DNA of 17,883 nucleotides, from NCBI GenBank assembly GCA_025362165.1, contig JANYHY010000077.1, forward strand, positions 1 to 17,883, given 5' to 3'. The notes under the pieces were generated by a model. That model was not told where the DNA came from, did no database searches, and saw only the letters and a program-made list of their open reading frames with translations. Positions 6,604-14,633 of this stretch are shown here, piece after piece; position 1 is the first letter of the stretch; every line of letters starts with the position of its first letter. The stretch is from Myxococcales bacterium (GTDB lineage Bacteria > Myxococcota_A > Polyangia > Polyangiales > Polyangiaceae). The translations under genes and the position numbers were made by a program.

Positions 6604-7581
6604 ATGGGGATTGGTGTCCGCATCACCATAGGCGTGGCAATCGCAGTCGCGATCGCGGCGTGCGGCATCGAGATCCCAGACGTGCTCGACCTAGATAGCG
6701 GAGGCTCCGAGAGCGGCGCTGACGTCACCGATCGCGACGCGGACGCGGGTCTGATGGACGCACCTTCGCCCGCCGACGTGATCACACCGCCTTCGTGCGA
6801 CGGAGCTTGCGGCACCAGCTTGCCCGTAGGCTTCGGACTGGTGCTCTACAGCGCGAACCGAAACACCCCGTGCACGTCTGGCCAGGTGACCTCCGACTTG
6901 ATTGCGGACCCTTCGGCCACGAACAACGCGTGCTCATGTGGATGCACCACCACCAATGGTGATTGCTCGAGCGGACCGCTCGGCTTCTGGCTGAAGCCAA
7001 AGGACGCCGGCGTCATCTGCTCGACGCAGTCTGGGCTGCCTTTGAACCCATCGGGTCCTGGCTGTCAGGTGCTCAATAACGTCTCGGGCTTCGCCCCGTT
7101 TCACTTGCTCGACGCAGCGGCTCCTGTCGACGCGGGGGGCTGCAAGCTCACTGGCGTCGCGAGCAACAACCCAGTCGCTTCGACCGACGTCCGCGTCTGC
7201 GTGCCCACGAACTGCAACGATGCGATCTGCAACCCGCTGAACGGGCAGCGGCTCTGTGCGATCGCGCCGGGCGACGCCGTGTGCCCAGTCGGCTTCCCCG
7301 AGAAGCACACAGTCGCAACGTCAGCGTCTGTGACCTGTGGCTGCAATGGTGCGTGCACGCCGTCCACTGTTTGCACCGGCGTGGTGACGTTCTACCTTGA
7401 TAGTACGTGCACGCAGCTCGACTTCGCCCTGTCTAGCGAGGCCGGCTGCGCATCGAACCCAACCGCCGATCCGGGATCCTACAAGTACGTCGGTACACCC
7501 ACCACCACTTGCGCGCCGAACGGCGTTCCTTCGTCGAGCCTGATGTTGACCAGTCCCCAAACGCTCTGCTGCAAGCCGTGA
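6604..7581 (+). CDS. Cys-rich secreted lipoprotein, tandem paralogue 1
   Basis: A 325-residue predicted lipoprotein. The hydrophobic signal ends in AVAIAAC, with lipidated Cys at residue 20. A low-complexity Asp/Gly/Ala linker (about 28-57) follows, then the conserved start DVITPPSCDGACG and a Cys-rich body. Beyond the lipidated cysteine there are 24 cysteines, including CSCGC, CGCNGAC and a terminal CC, which suggests a disulfide-rich fold outside the cytoplasm. The body aligns with the next gene along its whole length (ITPP.CD..CG, P.GFGLV, EKH, T.CC.P), so the pair arose by tandem duplication. I recognise no enzyme or binding family. It is probably anchored to the outer membrane; the function is unknown. 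The next gene begins 14 nt after this stop, so the two are likely co-transcribed. Confidence 0.85.
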   Translation: MGIGVRITIGVAIAVAIAACGIEIPDVLDLDSGGSESGADVTDRDADAGLMDAPSPADVITPPSCDGACGTSLPVGFGLVLYSANRNTPCTSGQVTSDLIADPSATNNACSCGCTTTNGDCSSGPLGFWLKPKDAGVICSTQSGLPLNPSGPGCQVLNNVSGFAPFHLLDAAAPVDAGGCKLTGVASNNPVASTDVRVCVPTNCNDAICNPLNGQRLCAIAPGDAVCPVGFPEKHTVATSASVTCGCNGACTPSTVCTGVVTFYLDSTCTQLDFALSSEAGCASNPTADPGSYKYVGTPTTTCAPNGVPSSSLMLTSPQTLCCKP

Positions 7582-7595
7582 CGGAGATGACGACG

Positions 7596-8594
7596 ATGCG
7601 AATCCGTTTGGCAATGTCATGTGTGACGGGAACGGTCGTGGTCGCGCTGATCGCGTGTGGGATCGACATCCCCGAGGTAGTTCCGATCGACGATGGCGGG
7701 TCGGACGCCACCATTGATGTCGGTACCGCCGACGTGCTCTCCAATGACGCTGCCAAGGACGTAGGCGGACCCGACGTGATCACGCCGCCGACTTGCGACG
7801 CGGGGTGCGGCTTCGCGCTGCCTCAGGGCTTCGGCCTCGTGACATTCTCGGCAGGCAGCACGCCACCATGCGATCCCGGTCAAACGGCATCCGACGTGGT
7901 GTCCGATCCGCAAGTTGGCGCGGGAGCGTGCACGTGTGGCTGCGCGATCAGCGCTCCGCCGGACTGCTCGAACGGAACCGTCAAGACGAAATACGACAGC
8001 AACAACTCCGTCACGTGTCCCCTCAATGCCATCTCCATCATCGTCTCAGGCCCTGCGTGCACGGCCCTGAACACCTCGCTCGCCCCCGACCTCGCAGTTA
8101 TCGCGCCCGCCCCCCCGAAAGATGCTGGCGGGTGCAGCACGAACACAGTCGTCGACAAGACGAAGCTCCAGGCAAGCGCTGCGCGTGTATGCACACCCTC
8201 CTCGTGCGCGACGACGACCTGCTCACCGCCCATAGGCAGACGCTTGTGCGGGATCGCGACCGGCGACGTCGCGTGTCCTGCGCCGTTCACCGAGAAGCAC
8301 TTGATAGGCGCGTCGACGGCCCTCGTTTGCAGCCCATGTGGCTCCTGCGCGATTGCCACCACCAACTGCGCAGGGACGCTCAGCCTTTTTGGCGACTCCA
8401 TGTGCAACAACATGCAGCTCCTTGGAGCGTTCGCGACAGACGCAGGCTGTCAGTCAACAAACTACAACTTCGCTTCTGTGATGTCCTACAAATGGGCCAG
8501 TTTCGGCACATCGAGCTGCGCGATAGACGCTTCAACACCCGCAACGGCGCCACTGAGTGGCGAGCAGACTGTGTGTTGCCGGCCTGGATTGTGA
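7596..8594 (+). CDS. Cys-rich secreted lipoprotein, tandem paralogue 2
   Basis: A 332-residue protein starting at the ATG at 7596, chosen because GGAG at 7583-7586 sits 9 nt upstream and because a lipoprotein signal follows directly; the frame is open further upstream to 7509 inside the previous gene. The signal ends VVVALIAC, with lipidated Cys at residue 21. An Asp/Gly-rich linker follows, then DVITPPTCDAGCG and a body matching the preceding lipoprotein. It also has 24 cysteines after the lipidated one, including CTCGC, CSPCGSC and the terminal CC. The even and equal cysteine number in both copies suggests conserved disulfides. No known domain is recognised. It is followed 49 nt later by a transmembrane kinase on the same strand, so a link to signalling is possible but unproven. 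Confidence 0.85.
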   Translation: MRIRLAMSCVTGTVVVALIACGIDIPEVVPIDDGGSDATIDVGTADVLSNDAAKDVGGPDVITPPTCDAGCGFALPQGFGLVTFSAGSTPPCDPGQTASDVVSDPQVGAGACTCGCAISAPPDCSNGTVKTKYDSNNSVTCPLNAISIIVSGPACTALNTSLAPDLAVIAPAPPKDAGGCSTNTVVDKTKLQASAARVCTPSSCATTTCSPPIGRRLCGIATGDVACPAPFTEKHLIGASTALVCSPCGSCAIATTNCAGTLSLFGDSMCNNMQLLGAFATDAGCQSTNYNFASVMSYKWASFGTSSCAIDASTPATAPLSGEQTVCCRPGL

Positions 8595-8627
8595 CGGATC
8601 TGACGAGTTCCGCGGCTTGCTCGTGGA

Positions 8628-8636
8628 TGATAGGCT
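8628..8636 (+). promoter_or_regulatory. Candidate extended -10 element TGATAGGCT before a kinase gene
   Basis: TGA plus TAGGCT (8631-8636) matches the extended -10 pattern TGn-TAnnnT and ends 7 nt before the ATG at 8644. With no ribosome site visible, a leaderless mRNA is the simplest reading. No good -35 is seen. Confidence 0.4.
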
Positions 8637-8643
8637 TGCTCTG

Positions 8644-10404
8644 ATGAGGTCCAGCTCCGCCGAGAAGGACAAGGACAAGAGCATCCCGCATTGGGTGGGT
8701 CGCTATGAGGTCCTCGTGCCGATCGCGAGTGGAGGCATGGCCACCGTGTACCTCGCACGTTCACGCGGCGCTGCGGGTTTCGAGCGTGACGTCGCGCTGA
8801 AGCTCACTCACAAGCACTTGCGCGAATCACCCGAGTTTCAGACGGTGTTGATCGAAGAGGCCAAACTCGCGTCAGCGATTCGCCATCACAATGTGGTTCC
8901 CATCCTCGACGTGGGAGACGACGAGCAGGGGCTCTTCCTGGTGATGGACTACATCGAGGGCGACACGCTCTCGGGTCTGTCGCGGCGCTCTCGTACGATG
9001 AACGAAGAAGTCCCCAAGCGCGTCGCGTTCCGAGTGCTGCTCGATGCGCTCGCGGGCCTTCACGCCGCGCACGAGACGCGCGATTCGGCAGGAGTTCCGC
9101 TGTCGATCGTTCACCGAGACTTCTCGCCGCACAACATCCTCGTCGGTGTCGACGGCGTCGCGCGACTCACCGACTTTGGGATCGCCAAGGCTACTTCGCG
9201 CGCGGGCAACACGGCCACGGGCATCATCAAAGGCAAGGTCGCCTACATGGCGCCCGAGCAGGCACGCGGGAAGGCGGTCGATCGTCGCTGCGACATATGG
9301 GCCGCTGGCGTCGTCGCCTGGGAGATCGTCGCGCACCGTCAGATGTGGCCTCGCGACGGCGAAGAGATGTCCATGTTGATCAAGCTGGTGACGGAGCCTC
9401 CGCCTTCACTGCGCGAGGCCGTCCCTGATGCACCGGCAGATGTCTGCGCAGCGATCGACAAGGCCCTCGCGTTTGACATGAACGACCGCTGGCCCACGGC
9501 AGGCGCGTTCGCAAAGGCATTGGGCAAGGCGCTCGATTCGCACGACTGGATCGGCGACCACGACGAAGTCTCGGCCTATGTCCGCACGGAGGCCGGTCCC
9601 AAACTGGCGCATCGACACGAGCGCGCGCATGCAGCGGTCGAGCTTCGCGCAAAGCTTGGTGAGGTTGCCGAGGCCACACTAGCGACTCCAAGCGGATTGA
9701 TCGCAGTCGCGCCGCAGTCTCCCGCCGAAGGGGTCGACGCTGTCGACGGGACCGAGATCTCCAAGTCGGCTCCGCAAGCGATCGCTCCAACCCCCGAGTC
9801 GATCGCAGAAGCACTCGCGCTCGTCTCACCACCACCGCCGGCGGAAGTCGCGCCTGCGGTCGAAGTCGCGCCGCCAGTCGCACTGGTGCCACCCCCACCT
9901 GTGAGCGCGCCCTTACCAGTCGGCGCTGCGGAGCCCGATCTCGCGGATCTTACCTTCCCACAACCGCCCATGAGCTCGCCCGCGATGTTCGAAGTGGCGG
10001 CGAGCGCGCCCAGGAACAATCGTTTGCTCTTTGTGGTCTTGGGCGTCGCTGTGTTTCTCGGCGTGGGCGTCGTAGGAACGTTCGCGTTACATCACACCAC
10101 TCCCGAGGTCACAGTCGCCACGCCAACAGTCCCGCCACCGATAGTGCCTCCAACTGCGCCTCCAACTGCGCTTGCGCCGTCCACGGTCGAGACGCCCGTA
10201 CCTGACGTGATCCCGACGACGCCTTCGACCACCAAACCAACAGTACCCACGACGGCGACACCACCGGCTCCTTCGTCGACCGTCAAACTCACGCACGCAC
10301 CGTTCGCGACTTATCCAACGACCACGGCCATCGCGACGACTCCGCCCACAGCGAAGCCGGTTGACTCCGCAAAAAAGCCCAAGCTCGCGCCAAGCCCATA
10401 CTAA
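8644..10404 (+). CDS. Transmembrane Ser/Thr protein kinase (HRDxSPxN type)
   Basis: A 586-residue protein from ATG 8644; the frame stays open to 8557, but those 29 codons overlap the previous lipoprotein and lie before the usual kinase N terminus. The kinase domain spans about 21-295: glycine loop IASGGMATVY (27-36), ATP lysine K53, catalytic loop HRDFSPHN (157-164, D159), DFG (177-179), and GKVAYMAPE (197-205). The lysine two residues after the catalytic Asp is Ser, as in many kinases of this group. A Pro/Ala/Val-rich cytoplasmic linker (about 340-455) precedes one transmembrane helix (460-482). The last 100 residues are Pro/Thr-rich and should be periplasmic, with no recognised sensor domain. 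It heads a tight run with two TPR proteins and a lipoprotein; the next gene starts 8 nt after its stop. It probably phosphorylates cytoplasmic targets in response to envelope signals. Confidence 0.93.
   Translation: MRSSSAEKDKDKSIPHWVGRYEVLVPIASGGMATVYLARSRGAAGFERDVALKLTHKHLRESPEFQTVLIEEAKLASAIRHHNVVPILDVGDDEQGLFLVMDYIEGDTLSGLSRRSRTMNEEVPKRVAFRVLLDALAGLHAAHETRDSAGVPLSIVHRDFSPHNILVGVDGVARLTDFGIAKATSRAGNTATGIIKGKVAYMAPEQARGKAVDRRCDIWAAGVVAWEIVAHRQMWPRDGEEMSMLIKLVTEPPPSLREAVPDAPADVCAAIDKALAFDMNDRWPTAGAFAKALGKALDSHDWIGDHDEVSAYVRTEAGPKLAHRHERAHAAVELRAKLGEVAEATLATPSGLIAVAPQSPAEGVDAVDGTEISKSAPQAIAPTPESIAEALALVSPPPPAEVAPAVEVAPPVALVPPPPVSAPLPVGAAEPDLADLTFPQPPMSSPAMFEVAASAPRNNRLLFVVLGVAVFLGVGVVGTFALHHTTPEVTVATPTVPPPIVPPTAPPTALAPSTVETPVPDVIPTTPSTTKPTVPTTATPPAPSSTVKLTHAPFATYPTTTAIATTPPTAKPVDSAKKPKLAPSPY
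10146..10169 (+). repeat. Two tandem copies of a 12-bp unit in the kinase tail
   Basis: GCCTCCAACTGC is present twice in a row (10146-10157 and 10158-10169). It encodes part of the VPPTAPPTA stretch of the predicted periplasmic tail, a short in-frame repeat that can change length. Confidence 0.85.
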
Positions 10405-10412
10405 TTCATTAG

Positions 10413-11297
10413 ATGCGAAACCTTCCTAGTCTCGCGTTTGCTGTGGCGTCGCTTCTCGTGGCGCACGGAGCGCTCGCGGATCGCGCGAAGGCGGTCACGC
10501 TCTATCATGCAGGCGAAGCATTGTTCGCCAAGGGCGAGTTTCGCAGTGCGGCAGCTCAGTTCGACGCCGCGTTCAAAGAAGAACCTCGCGGCGCGGCGGC
10601 CTACAATGGGGCGCAGTCGTGGGAGAGCGCGAACGAGTTGGTGCGCGCAGCAGATGACTTCGAGGCCTCGCTCAAAGCAGGCGATCTCAACCCGGACCTC
10701 GCCAAGACTGCGCACGAACACCTCGCAGCACTGGATCAGAAGCTCGGTCACCTGCACCTCGACGGCGCGTTGGGAACGACAGTGCAAGTCGCGCAACTAG
10801 AAGGTGCCGCGCTGCCCGCCGACCTGCGTATTGCGCCTGGGCGTTACACCATCCACGCGAAGACGAGCGCAGGCACGGCCTTCGACAAGGACGTGGACGT
10901 CATCGCTGGTGCGCAGTTGCGCGTGGACGTCGCCGCACCACCACCGCCAATCGCGCCGCCAAGTGTCGCTGCACCGCCGCCGCAACCAGGCATGACGGGG
11001 ATTGTCGGCAAGTCGACACTTCCAGTGGGCATCGCGTTTGGAGCGGTCGGTGTGGCGCTTGCCGTGACTTCGATTGGGCTGGGCCTGGCAACTGTGAGCG
11101 CGTCTGATGACTACCAGGCCTCTGGCTATCACTCACAAGACTTGCACGATCAAGCCGTGTCATTGCGCCTCTGGACGAACGTGACGCTGGTCGGTGCGAT
11201 CATCATGGGTGCGTTGGGAATCGGTGCGCTCGCCACGCTTCACAAGCAAAAGACCGAAGTGTCGTTCGGCCCAGGCCTGGTGTCCGCGCGATTCTGA
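10413..11297 (+). CDS. TPR/PEGA-like envelope protein with C-terminal membrane hairpin
   Basis: A 294-residue protein. The signal peptide spans residues 1-22, with probable cleavage after ALA. Residues 24-110 are alpha-helical with TPR-like repeats: AVTLYHAGEALFAKGEFRSA, AAQFDAAFKEEP, and AADDFEASLKAG. Residues 112-175 form a beta-rich, PEGA-like segment (ADLRIAPGRYTIHAKTSAG). A Pro/Ala linker (175-193) follows, then two hydrophobic helices at about 202-228 and 253-277. The layout is like that of the next gene despite low sequence identity, so the two are probably diverged relatives. The start lies 8 nt after the kinase stop, which implies co-transcription. No classical Shine-Dalgarno is present. 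It may act as a scaffold or as a partner of the kinase's periplasmic tail; the function is inferred from context only. Confidence 0.83.
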   Translation: MRNLPSLAFAVASLLVAHGALADRAKAVTLYHAGEALFAKGEFRSAAAQFDAAFKEEPRGAAAYNGAQSWESANELVRAADDFEASLKAGDLNPDLAKTAHEHLAALDQKLGHLHLDGALGTTVQVAQLEGAALPADLRIAPGRYTIHAKTSAGTAFDKDVDVIAGAQLRVDVAAPPPPIAPPSVAAPPPQPGMTGIVGKSTLPVGIAFGAVGVALAVTSIGLGLATVSASDDYQASGYHSQDLHDQAVSLRLWTNVTLVGAIIMGALGIGALATLHKQKTEVSFGPGLVSARF

Positions 11298-11342
11298 CCC
11301 CAGGTCTTGTCACCTTTGTGTGAATGTCGCGTGGTTTGCCGC

Positions 11343-11350
11343 AGGAGGTG
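11343..11350 (+). promoter_or_regulatory. Strong ribosome binding site deciding a TTG start
   Basis: AGGAGGTG is an almost perfect anti-16S match. The TTG at 11355 follows the AGGAGG core by 6 nt, while the GTG at 11364 is 15 nt away and the TTG at 11307 lies upstream of the site. It therefore fixes TTG 11355 as the start of the next gene. Confidence 0.75.
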
Positions 11351-11354
11351 TATC

Positions 11355-12314
11355 TTGGAAATCGTGCGCCTCTCGTTCCTCCTGCCGCTGGGTGCGTTGC
11401 TGATGGTCGGCGCTCCATGTTGGGCGCAGGACACGGCGGCCGCCGGTGCGCTCTTCGATCGCGGTCTGGCGGACATGCAGGCAGGGAAGTTCGAGTCAGG
11501 TTGTCCGGCACTGGCGGAGAGTTTTCGTCTCGATGCGCGCGCGGGAACGCTCTTCACGCTAGCTGAATGCGAGTCGAAGTCGGGACGCATCGCGAGCGCG
11601 TTCGTTCACTATGAGGACTACCTCTCGCGGTTCGCAGCGATGAGTCGAGACGAACAAGGGCGCCAGCGCGGGCGAGACAAGATCGCAGACAAACAGGTCG
11701 CGCTCCTCAAGCCCGACCTTCCTCAACTCACCATTCGCCTCCCCGACGGCACGACAGGCATGACCGTGACTCGGGATGGCGTCGCGCTAGGCGCCGCATC
11801 GATTGGCGTGGCAATGCCCGTCGACCCTGGCGCACACACCATCGTCGTGCGGAACACGGACGGCGCGGAGCTCGAGCACCACGTGGAGATCGCGCGCGCC
11901 GAGAAAAAGACGATCGACATCGTGCCGCCTCCGAAGAAAATCGCGGCTCTGGATTTGGCCCACGCGCCCAGTCCACCCGAGGTCGCGGCGCCGACTTCGC
12001 TCCGACCCTGGGCTTATGCCACTCTCGGTGCGGGTGTGGTTGGCATCGGCATCGGTGCTGTTACCGGTGGACTGGTGCTCGGAAAGAAGGACACGATCGG
12101 CGCGCACTGCGTCGAGCTGGCGTGTGACACGACGGGCAAGCAAGCGGCCGACGCGGCGCAAACCTTGGGAACCATCAGCACGGTTTCCTTCGTTGCTGGC
12201 GGCGTGTTCGCGGTCGTGAGCGTCGTCCTCTTCGTCCTCGAGCCCCATCGAGCGAAGTCGTCGGCGATCTTTTTCCCAAGCCCACAAGGCGCCACGCTGG
12301 TGGGCCAATGGTGA
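11355..12314 (+). CDS. TPR/PEGA-like envelope protein with C-terminal membrane hairpin (second)
   Basis: A 319-residue protein from the TTG at 11355, set by the AGGAGGTG site; the frame is open back to 11307. The signal peptide ends at about residue 25 (GAPCWAQ). TPR-like helices occupy 26-118 (AGALFDRGLADMQAGKFESG, TLFTLAECESKSGRIASAF). The beta-rich segment LTIRLPDGTTGMTVTRDGVA with MPVDPGAHTIVVRNTDG (about 125-190) is PEGA-like. Two transmembrane helices, at about 218-242 and 272-296, flank a loop with two cysteines (C252, C257) that may form a disulfide. It repeats the domain order of the preceding gene. Its end overlaps the next gene's start by 7 nt. It is probably an envelope component working with the neighbouring kinase, though no biochemical function can be assigned. 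Confidence 0.83.
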   Translation: MEIVRLSFLLPLGALLMVGAPCWAQDTAAAGALFDRGLADMQAGKFESGCPALAESFRLDARAGTLFTLAECESKSGRIASAFVHYEDYLSRFAAMSRDEQGRQRGRDKIADKQVALLKPDLPQLTIRLPDGTTGMTVTRDGVALGAASIGVAMPVDPGAHTIVVRNTDGAELEHHVEIARAEKKTIDIVPPPKKIAALDLAHAPSPPEVAAPTSLRPWAYATLGAGVVGIGIGAVTGGLVLGKKDTIGAHCVELACDTTGKQAADAAQTLGTISTVSFVAGGVFAVVSVVLFVLEPHRAKSSAIFFPSPQGATLVGQW

Positions 12315-13186
12315 ATCGTCGCGTCCTCACAGGCCTGGGGCTGCTGGCGCTTCTCGCTGGTTGCACCGCACTGCTCGGCATCAACAAAGACTATGTGGAC
12401 GTCGGCCGCGACTCTGGCGCGACGGACGGCACCACGATGGACGGCACCTCACCCACCGTGGACGGTGCAAGCGACGACTCGGCCTTCGACGCATCATTGG
12501 GCGATGGCGGGAGCGAAGGGGGACTTGGCTTCTGCGCAACCTTGAATCCGAAGCCGACCTTCTGTGATGACTTCGACCTAGGCAACCCAGTCGGAGCCGG
12601 ATGGTCCAACGTTTCGAAGTGCATCGGGTGCACCGTGGCGATCGACAACGACGCGTCTGTGTCTCCGCCTTTGTCCATCCTCGCGATCAATACTCCGGAC
12701 GGAAGCAGCGCCGATGCTTACCTGCGGAAGGTCGTCGTGACGACGGCAACGCAGTTCATCGCGGTGCAGGCGGATCTGCGTATGGACAAAGCCGCCATCG
12801 ATCCGGCGAGCGCGGAGTGTGCGCTCGAGTTGGGCCTCTCCAGCTCGGCAGGCGACTGGCGCGCGCGTTTGCTCGTGTATCCCACGAAGACCGAACTCGA
12901 AGAGTATGAGTTCGCCCAGGCTGACGCTTCGAACACCTGGGACTGGGCTGGGCTCGCGCAGTTCTTTTCGCTAAACCTATGGGTGCGCGTGCGCATCGAA
13001 GTCGACCTAATGGCTTTGACGTCGACGGTCTACTTCAACGGAGCCAAGGTCCTCGACGCGCATCCGCTGAGATTCAAGTGGCCGAAGGGCACGCCCAGTG
13101 TCGTCGCAGGCGACGTCTTTCCTCGATGGAACTACACGGGGAACTGGGCATTTCGTGTCGACAATGTCGTCCTCGATGAGAAGTGA
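12308..13186 (+). CDS. Lipoprotein with probable beta-sandwich (LamG-like) body
   Basis: A 292-residue lipoprotein. The signal ends LALLAGC, with lipidated Cys at residue 19, followed by TALLGINKDY, a motif I associate with Polyangia-type lipoproteins. An Asp/Gly/Thr/Ser-rich tether covers about 32-75. The remaining 210 residues contain CDDFDLG, WSNVSKC, 'VQADLRMDKAAID', 'WVRVRIEVDLMALTSTVYFN' and a C-terminal 'WAFRVDNVVLDEK', a pattern like concanavalin/LamG-type beta-sandwich domains that bind sugars or proteins. That fold assignment is by pattern only. The ATG at 12308 lies inside the preceding gene (7-nt overlap); a GTG at 12311 is an alternative. It is the last gene of the kinase-TPR-TPR-lipoprotein run. 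Its stop at 13184-13186 directly abuts the stop of the opposing kinase gene. Confidence 0.84.
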   Translation: MVNRRVLTGLGLLALLAGCTALLGINKDYVDVGRDSGATDGTTMDGTSPTVDGASDDSAFDASLGDGGSEGGLGFCATLNPKPTFCDDFDLGNPVGAGWSNVSKCIGCTVAIDNDASVSPPLSILAINTPDGSSADAYLRKVVVTTATQFIAVQADLRMDKAAIDPASAECALELGLSSSAGDWRARLLVYPTKTELEEYEFAQADASNTWDWAGLAQFFSLNLWVRVRIEVDLMALTSTVYFNGAKVLDAHPLRFKWPKGTPSVVAGDVFPRWNYTGNWAFRVDNVVLDEK

Positions 13187-14617
13187 TCACTCGCGACTAT
13201 AGATACTCGCGGAGCCTGTTGGTTTGGTCGTTGCGCTCTTGACTGGGGGAACCTTCGTCCGAGCGCTCGAGGTAGTCGACGCGCTCGCAAGTGTCGACGG
13301 AGTGGCAGAGACGGAAGCCGGCGGGGCCACAGGCACGTTGGTTGCCACGTTGGTTGCCACGTTGGTTGCCACGTTGGTTGCCGCGCTCGCCGACGCGACG
13401 ATCGGAACGCTAGGCAACGCCGCGATCGGAAGGCTAGGGGAGACGGATGGTGGCGACTGAGCCACGACTGGTGTGGGGGCTCTGCGAAGCGCAAGTACCG
13501 CGATGAGAGCGCCAATGGCCACGACCAACACCACGAACGCAGCGATGACCAGCGCACGGGGCTTCGACTCGCGCACCATGCTGAGTTGACTGGGATCGAG
13601 CGAGGTGGCCACTTCGCGCGTCCGTGCGAGGGCTTGTGCGTCCAAGGTCACCGACGAGCTCTGCTCCACCTCACTCACGAGCGAAGCGCGCTGGGCGATC
13701 CGATCGCGCGCGACGCCCCTGGCCCACTCGCCCACTCGCCGCGGCGTCGCGAGGGCGACCGCGTCCTCGATCGCTGTCGCCATCGCCTCGGCAGTGGGAT
13801 ATCGGGTGGCGGGATCGCGCTCGAGTGAACGCAGGACGACAGCGTCGAGCGCCGGCGAAACGTTCGAAGCGAAACTACTGGGTGGCTGGATCACATGATG
13901 CAATACGCGTCCGAGCACCTCTCCTTCATTGCCGCCAGCAAATAGCCGCGATCCCGAGAGGAGCTCCCACAACATCACCCCTGCTGCGAACACGTCGACC
14001 TGGCGAGTCAGCTTCCCTCCCATGATCTGCTCGGGCGCGAGGTACGCCAGCTTCCCTTTGACCTGTCCTTCGCGTGTGGTGTGGATCTGACCGATAGCCT
14101 TGGCCACGCCGAAGTCGATCACTCGCGCCGCGCCATCGATACCGACGAGCACGTTCTGCGGAGAGATGTCGCGGTGCACGATGTCGAGCGCGACTCCAGC
14201 CTCGTTCTTCGCTTCGTGTGCCGCGTGGAGGCCATGCAGGACGCCGCACACCACACTCGCAATCACGTCGATCGGAATGCTCTCTCCCGTTGCTACCACC
14301 AGACGCGCAAGCTGGGCGAGCGACTCACCCTCGACATACTCCATCACCAAAAAAAGCTCTTCACCTTGCGCGACCACATCGAGCGTGGTGATCACGTTCG
14401 GATGGCGCACGCGCGCGGCGAGGCGCGCCTCGTCGATGAACATCGCCGCAAAGTCTGGGTCCGCTGCGTACTGAGGGTGCAGCCGCTTGATGGCGACCGT
14501 GCGTGAAAATCCGGCATCACCCGCCAAGCGTCCTACGTAAACCGTGGCCATCCCTCCCGATGCGATCTTGTCGTAGAGCGCGTATCGGCCGATCGTGAGA
14601 GGCGCCGGAAGCGGCAT
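13187..14617 (-). CDS. Transmembrane Ser/Thr protein kinase (HRDxSPxN type), second
   Basis: A 476-residue protein from the ATG at 14617, chosen because the kinase fold begins about 10 residues later (LTIGRYALYDKIASGGMATV) and an extended -10 lies just upstream; a GTG at 14779 would add 54 residues with no domain signature. The kinase domain spans about 11-290: ATP lysine K44, helix-C E63, HRDISPQN (148-155, D150), DFG (168-170), and GKLAYLAPE (188-196). As in the 8644 kinase, Ser replaces the catalytic-loop lysine. The juxtamembrane segment (300-352) is charged, and one transmembrane helix lies at 355-377. The periplasmic tail (378-476) is Ala/Pro/Ser/Thr/Val-rich and contains four ATNV repeats. 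No sensor domain is recognised. It faces the plus-strand lipoprotein operon stop to stop and diverges from the beta-helix lipoprotein at 14919. Confidence 0.93.
   Translation of the reverse strand: MPLPAPLTIGRYALYDKIASGGMATVYVGRLAGDAGFSRTVAIKRLHPQYAADPDFAAMFIDEARLAARVRHPNVITTLDVVAQGEELFLVMEYVEGESLAQLARLVVATGESIPIDVIASVVCGVLHGLHAAHEAKNEAGVALDIVHRDISPQNVLVGIDGAARVIDFGVAKAIGQIHTTREGQVKGKLAYLAPEQIMGGKLTRQVDVFAAGVMLWELLSGSRLFAGGNEGEVLGRVLHHVIQPPSSFASNVSPALDAVVLRSLERDPATRYPTAEAMATAIEDAVALATPRRVGEWARGVARDRIAQRASLVSEVEQSSSVTLDAQALARTREVATSLDPSQLSMVRESKPRALVIAAFVVLVVAIGALIAVLALRRAPTPVVAQSPPSVSPSLPIAALPSVPIVASASAATNVATNVATNVATNVPVAPPASVSATPSTLASASTTSSARTKVPPVKSATTKPTGSASIYSRE
13335..13382. repeat. Minisatellite: four perfect tandem copies of a 12-bp unit
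   Basis: ACGTTGGTTGCC is repeated exactly four times (13335-13346, 13347-13358, 13359-13370, 13371-13382). On the minus strand it encodes the ATNV tetrapeptide array in the predicted periplasmic tail of the kinase. The copies are identical at every base, including third codon positions, which suggests recent slippage or conversion. Confidence 0.95.
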
Positions 14618-14624
14618 CCGATCG

Positions 14625-14633
14625 AGTGTAGCA
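14625..14633 (-). promoter_or_regulatory. Candidate extended -10 element TGCTACACT before a kinase gene
   Basis: On the minus strand TGC plus TACACT ends 7 nt before the ATG at 14617. There is no ribosome site, so a leaderless transcript is likely if this is used. It also supports ATG 14617 over the upstream GTG at 14779. Confidence 0.45.

Noticed and set aside
13335..13382. CRISPR-like array
   Set aside because: Units are 12 bp, directly adjacent without spacers, and in frame within a kinase gene.
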